A stretch of DNA of 64,000 nucleotides from CAVPDA01 sp963702495 (GCA_963702495.1 CAVPDA010000016.1:118646-182645), one strand, 5' to 3'; numbered from the stretch's first letter, positions 32,548 through 41,895 are shown. Notes: generated by a model not told the origin, from the sequence alone. Translations and numbers: made by a program.

Positions 32548-32820
32548 ATGCAAATCAGCGTTACCTACAGCGAGCCAGCGCAGCAGGTGTGGCTGCGCAT
32601 CGAGGTCCCGGAAGCGTGCTCGGTGGGACAGGCGATACGCCAATCGGGGATCCTCGACAGCTTTCCCCACATCGACATCGAGACCCAGAATGTCGGCATC
32701 TTCGGCAAACTGAGCACGCTCGATGCGCCGCTGCGCCCCGGCGACCGGGTGGAGATCTACCGCGCCATCACCTGCGATCCGACGACGGTACCGCGGCGCG
32801 ACGGCGGCGAAGGGGAGTAG
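32548..32820 (+). CDS. rnfH: RnfH family ubiquitin-like protein (90 aa)
   Basis: A small beta-grasp protein: QISVTYSEPAQQVWLRIEVP, CSVGQAIRQSGILDSFPHID, VGIFGKLSTLDAPLRPGDRV and EIYRAITCDP. RnfH ends the rnf1 operon in diazotrophs such as Azotobacter, where it is needed for full Rnf function. It starts 11 bp after rnfE. Full length. Confidence 0.93.
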   Translation: MQISVTYSEPAQQVWLRIEVPEACSVGQAIRQSGILDSFPHIDIETQNVGIFGKLSTLDAPLRPGDRVEIYRAITCDPTTVPRRDGGEGE

Positions 32821-32931
32821 CCGGCACCCCACAAGGGCGGTGCAGGTGGGAAGACAGGATCACGATCACCGTTGAGGCGGTCGGGCGACTTTATAGCTGA
32901 CGTCGCTTCGTTCAGCGATTTCGGAGAATCC

Positions 32932-33003
32932 ATGATCACCGACCGCCAGCGTTTCGAGCGCGCAACTGCACTTTTCGACGCCGCGAATTGGCGAACTGAT
33001 TGA
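32932..33003 (+). pseudogene. N-terminal stub resembling DUF4202
   Basis: After GGAGAATCC an ATG opens MITDRQRFERATALFDAAN, very like the N-terminus of DUF4202 proteins, and then stops (TGA 33001-33003) where the dispersed repeat (32993-33046) begins. It is probably a truncated gene start; the match is short. Confidence 0.3.
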
Positions 33004-33046
33004 CCAAGCACTCATGCTCCCGAGTCCCTTTGCCCTTCGCCAACGC
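32993..33046. repeat. Diverged dispersed repeat, copy 2
   Basis: Partner of the element at 22866-22923 (about 83 percent identity over 54 aligned positions). Here it sits exactly at the point where a DUF4202-like frame ends. The rest of the 33047-33257 interval shows no gene. Confidence 0.5.
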
Positions 33047-33257
33047 CTAGCCTGAAGCTCCTGCAAGTGAAGAGCCTTTGTGAGCGCGGCGTCGGAGCGC
33101 ATGCCCGGCGCCGGGGTGAAGCACAAAGTGCAGTGGCGGGGGGCACCGCGAGTTCGACGCCTTCGGCGTGCGCCAGGCGGCGGCGCGTCGGGATACATTC
33201 CGAACCGCGGTCTGTCCAATACAAAGACAAGTACAGCAGCAAAGCGAAGCGCCTGCC

Positions 33258-33641
33258 ATGGCCGTGCAGTTGAACCACACCATTGTCTACGCTCACGACA
33301 GCCGCGCGTCGGCGCGCTTCGTGGCGGAGATACTGGGCCTGCCCGGGCCGGGCGGCTTCGGACCGTTCCAGGTCGTGGAACTGGCCAACGGCGTGAGTCT
33401 CGACTTTCTCGACACAGACCACGAGATTGCACCGCAGCATTATGCCTTCTTGATCAGCGAAGCCGAGTTCGACCAGATTTTCGGGCGCATCCGGGAGCGC
33501 AATATTCCGCATTGGGCCGATCCGGGGAAGGCCCGGCCCGGCCGAATCAACCATGGGGACGGTGGCCGCGGGGTGTACTTCGAGGGACCTGACGGACACT
33601 TTCTCGAGATCATCACGCGTCCGTACGGCGGCGGCGCGTAA
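33258..33641 (+). CDS. VOC-family (glyoxalase-fold) protein (127 aa)
   Basis: A single vicinal-oxygen-chelate domain: LNHTIVYAHDSRASARFVAE, FQVVELANGVSLDFLDTD, HYAFLISEAEFDQIFGRIRE and GRGVYFEGPDGHFLEIITRP. Candidate metal ligands are His in LNHT, His in PQHYAF and Glu in FLEIIT. The family includes glyoxalases, dioxygenases and resistance proteins; the substrate is unknown. The start at 33258 is chosen from domain fit; the ribosome site is weak. Confidence 0.85.
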   Translation: MAVQLNHTIVYAHDSRASARFVAEILGLPGPGGFGPFQVVELANGVSLDFLDTDHEIAPQHYAFLISEAEFDQIFGRIRERNIPHWADPGKARPGRINHGDGGRGVYFEGPDGHFLEIITRPYGGGA

Positions 33642-33881
33642 GCGATGGTACGTGCGGCGGATCTCCCGCGGTGGGGCATCAAGCTGTCTCGCCGTGGGAG
33701 TATCACGGTGTTGCTGGCGGACACGGCGCCGGCGCGGCGCAAAGGGGCGCAGGCGCCGGCTTCGAACCGAGCGCAGGGCATGTCCCGCGTCCTCACGACG
33801 CAGTCAGCACCAGCGCGCGTTCCTGGACACGGGTGGATGGCGCAGTCATGGGGATTGGCGCCAGCAGGAAAGGAGGAAGCG

Positions 33882-34319
33882 ATGCAAACACGATATACAT
33901 GGGCACTTCTCGCCGCGCTAGCGGCCTCGGCATGGATGGGTTCCGCAATGGCGCAGGTTGCACGCACGCCTGCACCCGCTGGCGCGGAGTTGTACTTCAT
34001 CACACCGAACGATGGTGACACCGTCACCGGTGATGTGGTGGTGCGCTTCGGATTGAAGGGGATGGGTGTTGCGCCCGCCGGCAGCGACGTCGCGAAGACC
34101 GGGCATCATCACTTGCTCGTCGATGTAGCGCAGTTGCCCAAGGGCGACCAACCGATTCCGAGTGACGATACGCACCGTCACTTCGGAGGCGGCCAGACCG
34201 AGACCACGCTGAAACTGCCGCCGGGCAAGCATACGCTGCAACTTCTCCTGGGCGACAAGAACCGTATTCCCCATGTTCCGCCCGTTGTGTCGCAGAAAAT
34301 CACCATTACCGTAAAGTAG
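33882..34319 (+). CDS. DUF4399 periplasmic protein (145 aa)
   Basis: AAAGGAGGAAGCG precedes ATG 33882. The signal peptide is MQTRYTWALLAALAASAWMG to SAMAQ. The mature domain PAGAELYFITPNDGDTVTGD, VRFGLKGMGVAPAG, KTGHHHLLVDV, SDDTHRHFGGGQTETTLKLP, PGKHTLQLLLGDKNRIPHVP matches DUF4399, a His-rich periplasmic domain. The clustered histidines suggest metal binding but this is not demonstrated. Confidence 0.88.
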   Translation: MQTRYTWALLAALAASAWMGSAMAQVARTPAPAGAELYFITPNDGDTVTGDVVVRFGLKGMGVAPAGSDVAKTGHHHLLVDVAQLPKGDQPIPSDDTHRHFGGGQTETTLKLPPGKHTLQLLLGDKNRIPHVPPVVSQKITITVK

Positions 34320-34495
34320 CCGACCGACGGCAGTGCGGCTGCTACACGCGGGCCGCGGGACGCGAAATGCAGCGGACCGCGATTAGCGCCGCTGCGCACG
34401 AATGCGTACCGTGGCGAAAGGCGCGCTGCGGGCCAGGGCCGGCCGCGGCGGATCTGCTGTGGATCGATCCGCAAACTCCCTCGAGGATGAGCGTG

Positions 34496-34774
34496 ATGAA
34501 AGCGATCTGGAACGGACGGGGCATCGCCGAAAGCGACGATATCATCGCAGTGGAAGGGAACAGCTACTTCCCGGAGGAGACGCTGGACCGCTCCCGCGTC
34601 GTGCCGAGCGCGACGACCACGATCTGCCCATGGAAGGGCACGGCCCACAGTCTCACGATTGTGGTGGATGGGCAGGGGAATCGCGACGCCTGCTGGTACT
34701 ACCCGGAGCCCAAGTCCGCGGCGAACAGGATCAAGGGACGGGTGGCGTTCTGGAAAGGTGTCGCAGTGGAATGA
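34496..34774 (+). CDS. DUF427 protein (92 aa)
   Basis: MKAIWNGRGIAESDDIIAVE, GNSYFPEETLDRSRVVPSAT, TTICPWKGTAHSLTIVVDGQ and NRDACWYYPEPKSAANRIKG show a complete DUF427 domain, including the conserved CPWKG and WYYPEPK elements. ATG 34496 fits the GAGG at 34483-34486 best; ATG 34487 would add three residues. The biochemical function of the family is not settled. Confidence 0.92.
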   Translation: MKAIWNGRGIAESDDIIAVEGNSYFPEETLDRSRVVPSATTTICPWKGTAHSLTIVVDGQGNRDACWYYPEPKSAANRIKGRVAFWKGVAVE

Positions 34775-35501
34775 TCGGCCGGTAGGAGCGGCGCCACCTG
34801 GAGGCCGGTCGGGCGGTTCCCCGATTGATTTCGCTCGACGGTATTTCTTGGACGGGATGGTCGATTCGCTCGTCGCTGACCAGTGCGTGGAATCCCGAGG
34901 AGGGTTCTACGTTTCGAATCCCCCGGGATGTATGGTTCTCGTTGTCTTACTTCATCCGATTTTTCTTCCCATAACCCTCTGGCCCGAGGTGTGGAATCTG
35001 GGCGTCTTGGAAAGCGGCCGTCCATTCAAAGTCCTGACTGACCCCTGCCAGTGGGACGCCACCGGCTGCAATGGCCGACCGCTTTCCCGACGACTTGGTG
35101 GTACGGATGGCGGCTCGACCTCGGTAAGCTCCCGTTGAATCTGCGTAGGGTCGAATGACGGGAGGGTCGGCCTCTGCCGTTCGAGCCGCGATAACCTGCC
35201 GTTCGGGAGCGGCAGCCGGGTCAATGTCCGGTCATGCATCTAGAGCGGGCGGAACTGACCACGAGGCCAATGTCGGCTCTGGCCGCCGGCAGTCGGGTGA
35301 TTCTGGCGACCGTCTCCGTGCGGCAGTACAGCAGACAATCGTGACCGGCGGCGCCGCGTTCGACGCCGCTCCGTAACGGAGGCGACGCAGGCGCGAGTAA
35401 CGGAGCCGAGACAGGCGCGACTAGGATGAATTCGCCGAAGTCGGCCTTGTGCAACGCCTTGCGAGAAAGGCGATGCGACGTATTGCCATCGGCGCTGTCA
35501 T
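34775..35501. other. Intergenic stretch carrying a dispersed repeat
   Basis: About 730 bp without a recognisable gene. At 35222-35284 it holds one copy of a repeat (CAATGTCCGGTCATGC ... AACTGACCACGAGG ... TGGCC) that also occurs at 53387-53452. Flanks are unrelated otherwise. Confidence 0.45.
35222..35284. repeat. Dispersed repeat, copy 1 (partner at 53387-53452)
   Basis: Shares CAATGTCCGGT, TAGAGCGG, GAACTGACCACGAGG and TGTCGGCT with the 53.4-kb copy, with scattered substitutions and a 3-bp length difference. It is likely a genome-specific intergenic repeat; no coding function is evident. Confidence 0.5.
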
Positions 35502-35560
35502 GAAAAAGACGGCGTCAGGCCAGCGGGAGGGGTGGAGGGAGGGGGTGCTGGCCTGACGTC
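35502..35560 (-). terminator. Rho-independent terminator of the Tim44-like gene
   Basis: CGTCAGGCCAGC (35513-35524) and GCTGGCCTGACG (35547-35558) form a perfect 12-bp stem. On the minus strand it is followed by CCGTCTTTTTC. It starts about 33 bp past the stop codon at 35591. Confidence 0.8.
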
Positions 35561-35590
35561 TAAAAGGAAACAATAGAATCCGCGCAACCG

Positions 35591-36475
35591 CTATTGCTGC
35601 TGCTGGATGCCGGCCAGGAGCCACCCACCCTTGGCGCTGCGCGGCTTGACCAGATGCCAGATCTCGTCGACGGCTTCGACGGGGCCGTTGTCTTCCCGGA
35701 TCTGGCCGGTGAAACGCACACTCACCACGTAGCGGTTTTCCTCTTCGACAACCTCGATGACATCGGCCTCGACGGCGACAACATCGGTTTCCTGAGCCAC
35801 GTCGCCGCGCTCGCTGAGGCTCATCTTCAATTCGGCGAACATTTCCGGCGTGGTGAACTCGCGGATGTCTTCCAGGTTACGGGCATCGTTGGCTGCCTGC
35901 AGACGGATAAAGTTAACCTTGGCGTTGCGCACGAAGCCCGCCACATCGAAATCGGCCGGAATGCGGGCGCCGGTGGCAGCTGCGCCGGCACTGGAGCCAG
36001 GCATCGCAGCGTCGTAGCTTCGCGCGGCGGGGGCGGCCGGCTCAAGACCAGCGGCGGCATACTGGATGCCCTGGGCCCCGGCGAGGGCTGGCGGGCGGGC
36101 GGCGGCGCGCTTGCGCATGAAAAAGCCGATGGCGGCCAACACGGCCAATCCAATCAGGGCCATCATCAGGAAGGACGCGAGTTCCTCGCCGAAACCGAAA
36201 TGCGAGGCCAGCGCGGCGAGTCCCAGACCGGCGGCCAGACCGGCGATCGGACCCATCCAGGAGCGGCCTGCCTGGGCTTGCGGGGCGGCGGGTGCCTTGG
36301 CGGAAGCGGCGGCCGCGGGGGCCGGCGCGGCATCGGGCGCCTTGGTCGGCGGGGTCATCTGGCGCTGCATGCCGGAGGACTTGCCGGAGCCCAGACGCTT
36401 GGCGGCTTCGGCATCGCCTGCGGCAAGCGTCAGGCCCAGGGTGAGCGCAGCGGCCAGTAGTGCAATGGACTTCAT
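35591..36475 (-). CDS. Tim44-like domain membrane protein (294 aa)
   Basis: CAGGAGACATCG sets ATG 36475. A signal peptide (MKSIALLAAALTLGLTLAAG) is followed by an Ala/Pro-rich linker, two hydrophobic segments (MGPIAGLAAGLGLAALASHF and FLMMALIGLAVLAAIGFFMR), another linker, and a C-terminal Tim44/Tim44-like domain (FVRNAKVNFIRLQAANDARN, LEDIREFTTPEMFAELKMSL, VDEIWHLVKPRSAKGGWLLA). Bacterial homologues are envelope proteins of unknown exact function. A terminator follows. Confidence 0.9.
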   Translation of the reverse strand: MKSIALLAAALTLGLTLAAGDAEAAKRLGSGKSSGMQRQMTPPTKAPDAAPAPAAAASAKAPAAPQAQAGRSWMGPIAGLAAGLGLAALASHFGFGEELASFLMMALIGLAVLAAIGFFMRKRAAARPPALAGAQGIQYAAAGLEPAAPAARSYDAAMPGSSAGAAATGARIPADFDVAGFVRNAKVNFIRLQAANDARNLEDIREFTTPEMFAELKMSLSERGDVAQETDVVAVEADVIEVVEEENRYVVSVRFTGQIREDNGPVEAVDEIWHLVKPRSAKGGWLLAGIQQQQ

Positions 36476-36838
36476 CGATGTCTCCTGTCGGGATGGGGGC
36501 GTTCTGACCAAGAGTAGCTGCTCGCGAATCAAAAGAAAAACAGAATTATCCGTATCGATACATCGATCAAAGCTGATGATCTGCCCACGGCCGCAGCGGG
36601 GCCGTGCGGCTCATGAGGCGCAAGGCGATGCGGATCCCGATGACGCAGAATGTTCGAGGCGATTCGCCCGATTCATGCCTCCAGTCAGGCCCGGGGTGAC
36701 TGGGGAATTTAGGTTGGATTTCCTCCTACTCAGAGAACCCGGCCTCGTCGCCACGGCACGCACTCCCGCGCGGTGTTGCGTCATCCGTGTGCAAATCCGC
36801 GGCCTGCGAATGCGAAAAAGATTCGCTGCCGCGGCCGG
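36476..36838. other. Intergenic stretch, no gene recognised
   Basis: About 360 bp upstream of the Tim44-like gene and past the end of the TIR-domain gene. The AT-rich segment 36520-36570 probably contains the Tim44-like gene promoter. Nothing else is recognised. Confidence 0.4.
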
Positions 36839-38440
36839 TCACCGACGGGATCGGAACCGGTTTCCGAGAGGGGCGCGGGTGTGCTCATAGAGCGATTGCC
36901 CGACGCGGATGACGAGGTGCCCGTTCTCGGGTCGGCCAACCAGTTCGAGCACATCGGAATCGCCATGCGGCGGGCCGTCGAACTCCTGCCACACTCCCTC
37001 AGCGGGACCGATGGCGATGCGCGATCGGCGGACGTCCGGAATCGGCACCTGAGTATTCGGTGGCGCGAATCGTGCAACTTCGGCAACGAGCACCCGCCCA
37101 GGTGCCGGCTCGTCGGCCAGCACGGAATGGACGTTGCGGAATGCCTTGATCGCGCGAAAGGTTTCGCCGCCATCGTCGCTGTGCCAAAACCCACCGTCGG
37201 TCGAGAAGGACGGCGAGATCCGCGTACCGATCCAGATACCCGTCGATCCCCAGGCCACCGCAATGCCGGCAGAGACGTCAAACAGGCGCGCTCCCCCGGG
37301 TGGCTGTACGGCGTCCGCGTACAAGTTGTCCACGCGGGCGTGCCGCGGCGGGACGCCTGGCGAAGCCACCCACACGTCGGAGAATCCGATCAGCGCTTCG
37401 CCCGCCACGGGCGTGTAGTCTTCCGGAAGATGCGAGCGCACCGCAACGAAGTGATCGGGCACCGGCTCCCCGATCCATAGCCCGTCTCCGTTGGAGATGC
37501 CGAGCGCGGGTAGCGCACGGCGGGTCAGGTCTGAGTCCGCGAACTTGATCGGCAGCAGGCGGGACCTCGGATTGAAGTTGCGTTCGATCCACTTCCCCGT
37601 GCCGAGGGCTCCGGGAGGGCCGCGCCACACCTCGACGTAGCCGCGCGAACTGGTGGACGGCATTCGCATGACCACGACGAGATCCGCGCCGCGCGCCTCG
37701 GCGGCATCGATGGAGTAACGCATCTTCGCGACGGCAGGCGGCGGAGGCAACTCGCGCCACGTCGGGACGGGCACTAACAGTCCGCCGATCGTCAGCAAAA
37801 CGACGCTCGCGACCGTGGCGGCCAGTCGCCGCAGCCGACGCCTTCGGTCCCACGGTATCAAGGCGCGCAGATCCAACCCAGCGATCATGGCGATGAGCCG
37901 GACGAGTTCGGTGCGTCCGGCGGGTCGGAACATGCCGAGTCGCCACGCACGGCGTACGTCGGCGTAGCGCAGTTCGCGATGGCGGAGCGCGTCGGGGACT
38001 GAAGAGGGCGGATCGTCGGCGACGAGAACGATCCCGACCGGCCGCGGGGTCCCCGTCAGAAACGCCTCGATCTCCCGGGCGACCCACTCGGACTTGGCGG
38101 CCGCCGCCGAGCAGCACACGACGAGCGCACCGGCCGCGTCGAGCGCGTCGCGGATTTCAGCGCTAAGGCGGCGTAAATGAATAAACGTATCAACTCATTG
38201 TAATTGACTGAGTCTTGCCCTGATTGAGGCAGATGCCACCTTTATTTCTTTCCGGCGCCTAAGGTCCCCCGACCGGATGTCCGTTCGATCGAGGTACACC
38301 CGGAGCCTGCGACCGCCGGGCAGATTGTAGTGCTCGAGGTAGATGTGGATGCGGTTCGCAGCGCGCCTGTCCGCGTGACTGTAGCTCATGAATGCGTCGT
38401 ACCGCGCAGGCGTGGATATGACGGTCCCCAATCGCTTCAC
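36839..38440 (-). pseudogene. TIR domain - transmembrane - beta-propeller protein, interrupted by a 93-bp insert
   Basis: After a GTG start at 38440 (GCGGAGGGTGGTC upstream) the frame reads YDAFMSYSHADRRAANRIHI and YLEHYNL to DRTDIRSGDL, a TIR-domain N-terminus. The second half of the TIR domain (SAEIRDALDAAGALVVCCSA, AAKSEWVAREIEAFLTG) follows only after a 96-bp addition with an in-frame TGA. Removing it joins GDL to SAEIRD in frame and gives about 501 residues. Downstream are a basic region, a transmembrane helix (LAATVASVVLLTIGGLLVPV) and BNR/sialidase-like propeller repeats (GFWHSDDGGETFRAIKAF). TIR domains often are NAD-cleaving or signalling domains; the propeller would be on the far side of the membrane. 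Confidence 0.75.
38167..38259. mobile_element. MITE-like 93-bp insertion in the TIR-domain gene
   Basis: The ends GGCGGCGTAAATGAATAAA (38167-38185) and, inverted, GGCGCCGGAAAGAAATAAA (38241-38259) match at 15 of 19 positions. The element is flanked by TAA on both sides (38164-38166 and 38260-38262), a plausible 3-bp target duplication. Its interior is AT-richer than the surrounding gene. Excision together with one TAA copy restores an uninterrupted TIR-domain frame. Confidence 0.65.
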
Positions 38441-39089
38441 GACCACCCTCCGCGTGATATTTCCAGTAGGAAGCCAAATTCTGGCCTCTGGGAGCATGGC
38501 CTAATGGAGGGGGCGGTTCAAGCCGCAGACGCGCTGGAGCGGGCTGAAATGGATGAGTGCATGGCAACGGCTGGCGGAAGGGCTGAGAGTATCGGCCGGT
38601 ATCTTCCAGACACCCCGCGTCCTCTCCCTTACTCAAAGCCGACGGATGACGTCGTCTTCACCGATCGGCAGACGCCATCTCTTTGCGACTGCCGAGTCAA
38701 GGCGAATCAATGCCCAGCTATCGGCATTAGCGGTGGCGAACATCACATGCCCCCGATTCCAGGTGACCGCCTCCCGAAGGCGAGGGTCGCGTCTTCTCGC
38801 CCCGAATCTGCCGGGTCAGGCACGATATGCTGCCGACTGCTGCTGCCGGGCTTCTAGGCCAGAAGGCATATTGACCCTTGCGAGGGTGAGGCGGTAGGGT
38901 TTCACCGGCTCCGCTACGCATCGCCCGTTATCGAATGCGCGAGCAGGCCCCACGCTTCAGCGTTCCATCATTCCCGCAAAGACGGGAATCCAGCGGGTTT
39001 GCTGGCGTCCGGATCGCTGCGCGCCCGCGGACGGCACGGACGTGGTTAGACTGTCGAGTCCCACTGCATTCATCTGGAGGGGATTAAGA
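38441..39089. other. Intergenic stretch, no gene recognised
   Basis: About 650 bp between the divergent TIR-domain gene and the propeller-protease gene. No recognisable protein or RNA gene. It ends with GGAGGGGATTAAGA, the ribosome site of the next gene. Confidence 0.4.
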
Positions 39090-40790
39090 ATGGCGGCGAA
39101 AAGAAGTGATTTCGACGGCGACGGCAGCGCCGAGATACCAGTGACGAGCCCTTGGGGTATCGGCATCCTAAAGCTCTCGGGCAGCACCCTGTCGGCGCCG
39201 ATGATGGCGCCCAACGGCACGCGCTTCGGCGGCTGGCTGCTGAACACGGCGGACAACCGCTTCGACCTGATGGGCGATTTCGACGGCGATGGCAAGGCCG
39301 AGATCCTGGTCACCAGCCCCTGGGGCATCGGAGTATTGAAGCTTTCGGGCAACACGCTGACCCCGGTCATGATGGCCCCCAATGGCACGCGCTTCGGCGG
39401 GTGGCTGCTGAACACCGCGGACAATCGCTTCGGGCCCGTCGGCGACTTCGACGGGGACGGAAAGACGGAAATCCTGGTGACGAGCCCATGGGGAGTGGGC
39501 GTGTTCAAGCTCTCCGGGAACACCATCACCGTCCCCATGATGGCCGAGAACGGCACGCGCTTCGGCGGGTGGCTGCTCAACACCGCCGACAACCGCTTCA
39601 GCCCGGTGGGCGATGCGGACGGTGACGGCAGGGACGAGATCCTGATCACCAGTCCCTGGGGCATCGGAATCCTCAAACTGAGCGGGAACAGCTTCACCGC
39701 CCCGATGATGGCGCAGAACGGCACGCGCTTCGGCGGGTGGCTGCTCAATACCGCCGACAACCACGTGGTGACCGCGGCCGATCTGGACGGCGACGGCAAG
39801 GCGGAGATCGTCATCACCAGCCCTTGGGGGATCGGCGTGCTGAAGCTCGCCGGCAGCTCCCTCAGCGCAGTGATGCTGGCGCCGAACGGCACGCGCTTCG
39901 GCGGCTGGCTCTTCAATTCCCTCGACAATCGCGTCGGGCCGGCGGCCGACTTCGACGGCGACGGCAAGGCCGAGTTGCTCATCGCCAGCCCCTGGGGCGT
40001 GGGTGTCTTCAAGCTCGCCGGGAACAGCTTCAGCGTGCCGATGATGGCGCCCAACGGCACGCGCTTCGGTGAATGGCTGCTCAACACGGCGGACAACCAC
40101 TTCGACAACCTCGCCGACTTCACCGGCGACGGCAAGGTGGACATCCTCGTCACCAGCCCGTGGGGCATCGGCATTTTCCGCTTCACCGGCACCACCTTCG
40201 CGGTGCCCATGATGGCACCGAATGGCACGCGCTTCGGCGGCTGGCTGCTCAACACGGCGGACAACCGCTTCGAACTCGGCGAGCAGACCCTGCGCCTGCA
40301 CATCAAGGTGCTGACCAATCCGACCATTTCCATCGACCGCATGGTGCAGGCGATGCAGCGAACGTACGAAGCGGTTGGCATCCGCGTGCATTGGACCAGC
40401 ACCGAGAATCTGAACCTGCCCGCCCTCAACGACGTGGAGGTCGGCACCTGCAACCGCGGCGTCGTCACCGCGGAACAGGCGCAGCTCTTCGCCAATCGCA
40501 AAAATGCCTGGGGCAGCGACGTGGTGGTGTACTTCGTACGTTCCACCGTGCCTTCCTTCAACGGCTGCGCCGCTCACCCGGACGGACGGCCGGGCGCCGT
40601 GGTGGCGCAGATCGCCACGCAATGGACGCTCGCCCACGAGGTCGGGCATGTGCTGAGCCTGAATCATGTGAACGACAACAACCGACTCATGACCGGCAAC
40701 GGTACGTCGAACATCACCAATCCCCCGCCGGACCTTGTCGCCACGGAAGTGCTCGCGATGAGGTCCAGCGGCCTCACCTTCCTGTCCTGA
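39090..40790 (+). CDS. Seven-repeat FG-GAP-like propeller fused to a metzincin-type zinc protease (566 aa)
   Basis: Residues 7-398 are seven near-identical 56-residue repeats, each with a Ca-loop D-x-D-G-D-G (one is DFTGDG), then EILVTSPWGIGVLKLSGN, a PMMAPNGTRFGGWLLNTADN segment and a variable end. Seven such units suggest a closed FG-GAP/VCBS-type propeller. The C-terminal domain contains HEVGHVLSLNH (516-526), the HExxHxxxxxH zinc motif of metzincins, followed by LMTGNG as a possible Met-turn. There is no signal peptide. The gene is preceded by GGAGGGGATTAAGA and followed 10 bp later by a HEAT-repeat gene, so the two probably form an operon. Family outside these domains is not recognised. 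Confidence 0.85.
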   Translation: MAAKRSDFDGDGSAEIPVTSPWGIGILKLSGSTLSAPMMAPNGTRFGGWLLNTADNRFDLMGDFDGDGKAEILVTSPWGIGVLKLSGNTLTPVMMAPNGTRFGGWLLNTADNRFGPVGDFDGDGKTEILVTSPWGVGVFKLSGNTITVPMMAENGTRFGGWLLNTADNRFSPVGDADGDGRDEILITSPWGIGILKLSGNSFTAPMMAQNGTRFGGWLLNTADNHVVTAADLDGDGKAEIVITSPWGIGVLKLAGSSLSAVMLAPNGTRFGGWLFNSLDNRVGPAADFDGDGKAELLIASPWGVGVFKLAGNSFSVPMMAPNGTRFGEWLLNTADNHFDNLADFTGDGKVDILVTSPWGIGIFRFTGTTFAVPMMAPNGTRFGGWLLNTADNRFELGEQTLRLHIKVLTNPTISIDRMVQAMQRTYEAVGIRVHWTSTENLNLPALNDVEVGTCNRGVVTAEQAQLFANRKNAWGSDVVVYFVRSTVPSFNGCAAHPDGRPGAVVAQIATQWTLAHEVGHVLSLNHVNDNNRLMTGNGTSNITNPPPDLVATEVLAMRSSGLTFLS

Positions 40791-40800
40791 GGAGCCGACC

Positions 40801-41268
40801 ATGGCGATCACGATGAAGGATGTCCGCGCCTGGCTGGACGCGGACGAGCCGGACTACGCCGGTGCCAAGCAGGCCCTGGGCACCGCGGCGGTGCCGTTTC
40901 TCCTCGAACTGGTCCAGGGGGGCGACCTGGCACTCGCCTCGAAGGCGACCTACCTGGCCAGCATGATCCAGAGCACCCAGTCCCCGGCGGTAGTGCATGC
41001 CGCAGCGCAGAGTCGGGAAGCCATCCTGCGAGTGGCAGCCGCCTCCTGCATCCGCAACCTCCCGCTCGTTCAGGCGGAGAAGGTGCTCGATTCCCTGAAG
41101 GGTGACCCGGATGCCGGCGTGCGCAAGGTCGCGGTGAAATCGGCAACCCGCTTCACCTCCGCGCGCGTGGCCGCAAAGCTGGAACTCATGGCCCAATCCG
41201 ACCCGGAGCCCTTCGTGCGCGAGCAGGCCATCAGTACCGTCAAGGAGATCCGGGCGAAGGTGCGATAG
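40801..41268 (+). CDS. HEAT-repeat protein downstream of the propeller-protease (155 aa)
   Basis: A helical-repeat protein: GTAAVPFLLELVQGGDLALA, SKATYLASMIQSTQSPAVVH, AAAQSREAILRVAAASCIRN, LDSLKGDPDAGVRKVAVKSA, QSDPEPFVREQAISTVKEIR form about four HEAT-like helix pairs. The last two carry the DxxxxVRxxAxxxL pattern. No signal or membrane segment. The 10-bp gap to the protease gene suggests joint function, perhaps as an inhibitor, adaptor or immunity partner; that is inference. Confidence 0.8.
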   Translation: MAITMKDVRAWLDADEPDYAGAKQALGTAAVPFLLELVQGGDLALASKATYLASMIQSTQSPAVVHAAAQSREAILRVAAASCIRNLPLVQAEKVLDSLKGDPDAGVRKVAVKSATRFTSARVAAKLELMAQSDPEPFVREQAISTVKEIRAKVR

Positions 41269-41895
41269 GCAAGGGCAGCAGGTCGCTCTGCGAGGCGGCG
41301 CCGCCGGTGGGGGTGATTGCGCGCGTCCGCTTCGTCTGCGTGCGGTTCCAGCCTCAGCCTCGGCCATCATCCGTCGGTGACTGGCCGCGGGAATCGACGT
41401 GATGAAGGTCCGCACCACCTCGGCAACCTGACACCGCCAAGGGCCAGGTGCTACTTCTTCAGTTCGGCCATAGGAGTCACCCATTAGCCGGCCGGTGTCA
41501 AGGACAATATCAAACCGTCGCATACTGATTGCGTCCATACGGTGCGACAACGCATGCCACCTTCATTCCTGCAGACTCCAATCGCACCCGTTTTCTCGTT
41601 CTGCCGGCTGCGAACCGAATCGCGCCAGTCACCCATCAGGATCAAGCGTTCCGCGATGCGCTGCGAGCGCCCTGGCGGCCTGCGCCGCCCCAGAGAAACG
41701 TTGGTGCCAAGCCGTGTTTAAGGGGTTGCTCACATTTGTGTGGCTGTCGCGATGGCGACGCCAGTCCGCTACTGGCTCACAGCTTGGGCGATTCAGTAAT
41801 CTGCGTTCCATCAGGTGGCGCAAAGACGGCGTCCAATCAGTTGCTTGGGTTGTGCACCAGACCGCTTTCCTGGCTCACCGTCTTTGGCCAAGCCG
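41269..41895. other. Intergenic stretch next to transposase fragments
   Basis: About 630 bp with no recognisable gene. It separates the HEAT-repeat gene from the 3' end of a truncated IS110 transposase, so part of it may be the non-coding end of that IS. Confidence 0.35.

Noticed and set aside
39108..40283. 168-bp tandem repeat considered as a CRISPR-like or satellite array
   Set aside because: The repeats are in-frame coding units with substitutions mostly respecting the D-x-D-G-D-G and SPWG motifs; there are no spacers.
38957..40561. Long open frame on the strand opposite the propeller-protease gene
   Set aside because: It mirrors the seven 168-bp repeats in antisense (repetitive SPSKS/LSSHPPKRVPF units). 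The sense strand has the domain motifs, ribosome site and zinc motif.
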